Origin: Dyella dinghuensis
GTDB taxonomy: Bacteria; Pseudomonadota; Gammaproteobacteria; Xanthomonadales; Rhodanobacteraceae
DNA length: 64,000 nucleotides
Assembly (NCBI RefSeq): GCF_003977615.1
Contig: NZ_RYZR01000003.1
Location: 682,001 to 746,000 of the forward strand
Reading direction: 5' to 3'
Shown here: positions 62,461 to 64,000 of the stretch, piece by piece
Position numbering within the stretch: position 1 is the first letter of the stretch
How the letters are laid out: each line of letters begins with the position of its first letter
Notes under the pieces: model-generated
The model's database searches: none
Told to the model about the DNA's origin: nothing
What the model saw: the letters and a program-made list of their open reading frames with translations, nothing else
Program-made: the position numbers and the translations under genes

Positions 62461-63398
62461 GGCTTTGCCGCCATCATGGACATGGCTTGATCAGCCGTGG
62501 CTTGTGCTGCCGTGCCACCCATGCCGCGGGTGGAAAGACTTCCGCACGCGCTACCCCACCGCATGGAATCCAGCCACGACGCCTTGCGTAGCCACGCATG
62601 CAAGAAACCGGCGTCGAATGAATCACCGGCGCCCGTGCTGTCGATGGCGTCGACGGGATAGGCGGGTACATCAACCTTCAAGCCATCGTCCAGGCTGGTG
62701 CATCCGTCGCTGCCGCGCTTTACGACAGTGCGAGTGCGGCCGTTTTGTACGGCAGCCAATGCTTCGCCCAGATCGTCACGGCCCGTGATCGCTTCCAACT
62801 CCTGCGCGTTGGGTAGAAACACATCGACGTGTTGCAAAGTCTCAAGCACGTCGCCTTCCCACTTTTGCTCGGGATCGAAACCCGGATCGAGCGATGTGGT
62901 GAGGCCTAATGCGGTGGCGCGCTCGAACAATCGGCGACAACCGGGCCGCAATGCCTTCTGCAGGAAGTAGGAAGAGATGTGCAGATGAGTCGCTTTTCGC
63001 AGCCACTCGTCCTGCACTTCATCGGCACGCAGTTCGGCCATGGCGCCTGCGAATGTGACGAGTGCGCGGTCGTTCGGTGTCGACAATGAAGCGGTGACAC
63101 CGGTGCGCAGCGACGCATCGGGTCGCAGCGAAGAGGTATCGATTCCGGCGTCGCGCAATGCACGCAGGCAATACTCGCCGGACGCATCCGAGCCGAGTCT
63201 CCCGTGAAATGCGACATGATTTCCGAGCTTCGCCAAGCCCATCGCGCAAATCATCGATGAGCTGCCCGGCGTCATCACGAAGTCGTCGGCAAGCACTTCC
63301 TTGCCCGGCATCGGTAGCGCACGGCAGCCCTTGAAGACGAAATCCACGTTGATCTCGCCAACCACCAGGATGCGTACGGGCTGCTGGGTCGTCTTCAC
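62457..63398 (-). CDS. PfkB-family sugar kinase (ribokinase-like)
   Basis: Protein of 313 residues. N-terminal VVGEINVDFVFKGC and TPGSSSMICAMGLAKLGNHV, then DPGFDPEQKWEGDVLETL, FLPNAQELEAITG and the C-terminal IDSTGAGDSFDAGFLHAWLR with the catalytic Asp. It belongs to the ribokinase branch and differs from its neighbour, so the operon has two kinases for two steps. A sugar such as galactosamine/N-acetylgalactosamine or another released sugar is possible. Coupled by ATGA overlaps to both the agaS-like gene and the LacC-like gene. Confidence 0.82.
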   Translation of the reverse strand: MKTTQQPVRILVVGEINVDFVFKGCRALPMPGKEVLADDFVMTPGSSSMICAMGLAKLGNHVAFHGRLGSDASGEYCLRALRDAGIDTSSLRPDASLRTGVTASLSTPNDRALVTFAGAMAELRADEVQDEWLRKATHLHISSYFLQKALRPGCRRLFERATALGLTTSLDPGFDPEQKWEGDVLETLQHVDVFLPNAQELEAITGRDDLGEALAAVQNGRTRTVVKRGSDGCTSLDDGLKVDVPAYPVDAIDSTGAGDSFDAGFLHAWLRKASWLDSMRWGSACGSLSTRGMGGTAAQATADQAMSMMAAKP

Positions 63399-64000
63399 GG
63401 CGATGCTCCGTGAATGGCGAAGTCCTCGACAACACGAGTCAGCACACCTTCGGATGGCGCATCGGGTTTGCAGCCCAAGTGCAGGCAGCGGAAAAATGCC
63501 AGCAGTTGTGTCGCCACCACATCGGTAAGTACAGCAGCGGTATCGGCATTGGATGTCGCGAAAGGTGCGTCGACATAAACGTCGTTAACGCTAATCACTT
63601 CTGATGGCACGTCCGCACCGACGATCAGCTTGGCCAAGCCAAGCCGCTTGCGCGACACCTCACGCAACACATCCAATTCATAACGGCGAACATCGGCCTT
63701 GGGCGACAACAACGCCACAATCAACGTCGACGGATGGATGAACGACATCGGTCCATGCCGGAGGCCAAGGAATGTTTCCGCCATGGTGACGACCCTGCCA
63801 CCGGTCATCTCCAGCATTTTCAGCGCGCCTTCGCGTGCGGCGCCAAACGCAGGCCCGCTACCGAGATAGACCACCGATGCGATATCGCGCTGCGCCAGCG
63901 CGGCCACGCTGTCGGACGACGTATCGAAAACCCGCCGCACATTCGACGCAGCCTGATCGATGGCGTCTTCGACCATCGCATCGCGCGTACGCTGCAGCAA
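63395..64000 (-). CDS. SIS-domain sugar isomerase/deaminase, AgaS-like (5 prime end outside window)
   Basis: The frame runs off the window end; 201 residues are visible, roughly the C-terminal half of a protein of about 380. The visible part is the second SIS domain: VVYLGSGPAFGAAREGALKM (sugar-phosphate Ser/Gly loop), MAETFLGLRHGPMSFIHPST and SVNDVYVDAPFATSNADTAA. LRHGPMS with this layout is typical of AgaS, the galactosamine-6-phosphate deaminase/isomerase giving tagatose 6-phosphate; GlmS-like or glucosamine deaminase-like relatives are the alternative. First visible gene of the minus-strand operon agaS-like, kinase, kinase. Confidence 0.8.
   Translation of the reverse strand: MLQRTRDAMVEDAIDQAASNVRRVFDTSSDSVAALAQRDIASVVYLGSGPAFGAAREGALKMLEMTGGRVVTMAETFLGLRHGPMSFIHPSTLIVALLSPKADVRRYELDVLREVSRKRLGLAKLIVGADVPSEVISVNDVYVDAPFATSNADTAAVLTDVVATQLLAFFRCLHLGCKPDAPSEGVLTRVVEDFAIHGASP

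Noticed and set aside
1-64000. CRISPR arrays, prophage or conjugative modules
   Set aside because: No regularly spaced direct repeats, integrase, capsid, terminase or relaxase genes were found; gene order is that of conserved chromosome.

Overview
The window is dense, about 60% GC, proteobacterial chromosome. Gene content and order point to a gammaproteobacterium of the Lysobacterales (Xanthomonadales), most like Rhodanobacteraceae such as Dyella, Luteibacter or Rhodanobacter. The pointers are the NAD-type isocitrate dehydrogenase, the mismatch-repair MutL with an intact endonuclease motif, the TonB-dependent glycan locus, and the blocks queG<>nnr-tsaE-amiC-mutL, pcnB-folK-panB-panC-panD and dapA-bamC<>gcvR-bcp-phoH. 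The genus is an inference. Almost everything is core chromosome; no phage, integrated plasmid, CRISPR array or intact insertion sequence was seen.

Layout. 1-9.8 kb: the 3 prime nine-tenths of uvrA, a hot-dog thioesterase, a secreted DUF4139 protein, an enoyl-CoA isomerase, the translationally coupled set DUF1289-nudL-sseA, an FKBP prolyl isomerase, a crotonase and a DUF1684 protein. 9.8-21 kb: mutL, amiC, tsaE and nnr on the minus strand with queG divergent, then the pantothenate/folate/poly(A) polymerase cluster. A 293-bp paired-hairpin element lies between amiC and mutL. 21-27 kb: tRNA-Glu(CTC), fdxA, bamC-dapA, gcvR-bcp-phoH, a small GIY-YIG nuclease gene bracketed by REP-like palindromes, and thiD. 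27-33.6 kb: an LpxO-like lipid A hydroxylase, an ECF41 sigma factor with an AhpD-like partner and a recognisable ECF41 promoter, a second inverted REP pair, NAD-isocitrate dehydrogenase, a second AhpD-like gene coupled to a glutaredoxin, and the periplasmic chaperone-protease bepA. 33.7-41 kb: phoB-phoR-ppk1-ppx (phosphate sensing and polyphosphate turnover), then ppiA-lpxH. 41-44.6 kb: a Gly/Ser-rich repeat lipoprotein followed by a TpsB-type outer-membrane transporter without a recognisable TpsA. 44.7-52.6 kb: mdh, an aminotransferase, small membrane and cytosolic proteins, ppiB, a 3-hydroxybutyrate oligomer hydrolase and typA.

52.7-64 kb is a galactoside or N-acetylgalactosaminide utilisation locus. 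It has a porin, a Tat-exported GH35 beta-galactosidase, a secreted clan GH-D alpha-galactosidase-like enzyme, a large TonB-dependent receptor, two PfkB-type sugar kinases and an AgaS-like SIS-domain isomerase/deaminase that is cut by the window end. Together they suggest glycan capture at the outer membrane, periplasmic trimming of alpha- and beta-galactosyl units, and cytoplasmic conversion through tagatose phosphates.

The signals most worth follow-up are the paired-hairpin element at 11696-11988, the REP-bracketed GIY-YIG gene at 25818-26207 with its apparent non-coding relative at 29523-29694, the repeat lipoprotein/TpsB pair with candidate operators upstream, and the ECF41 unit.
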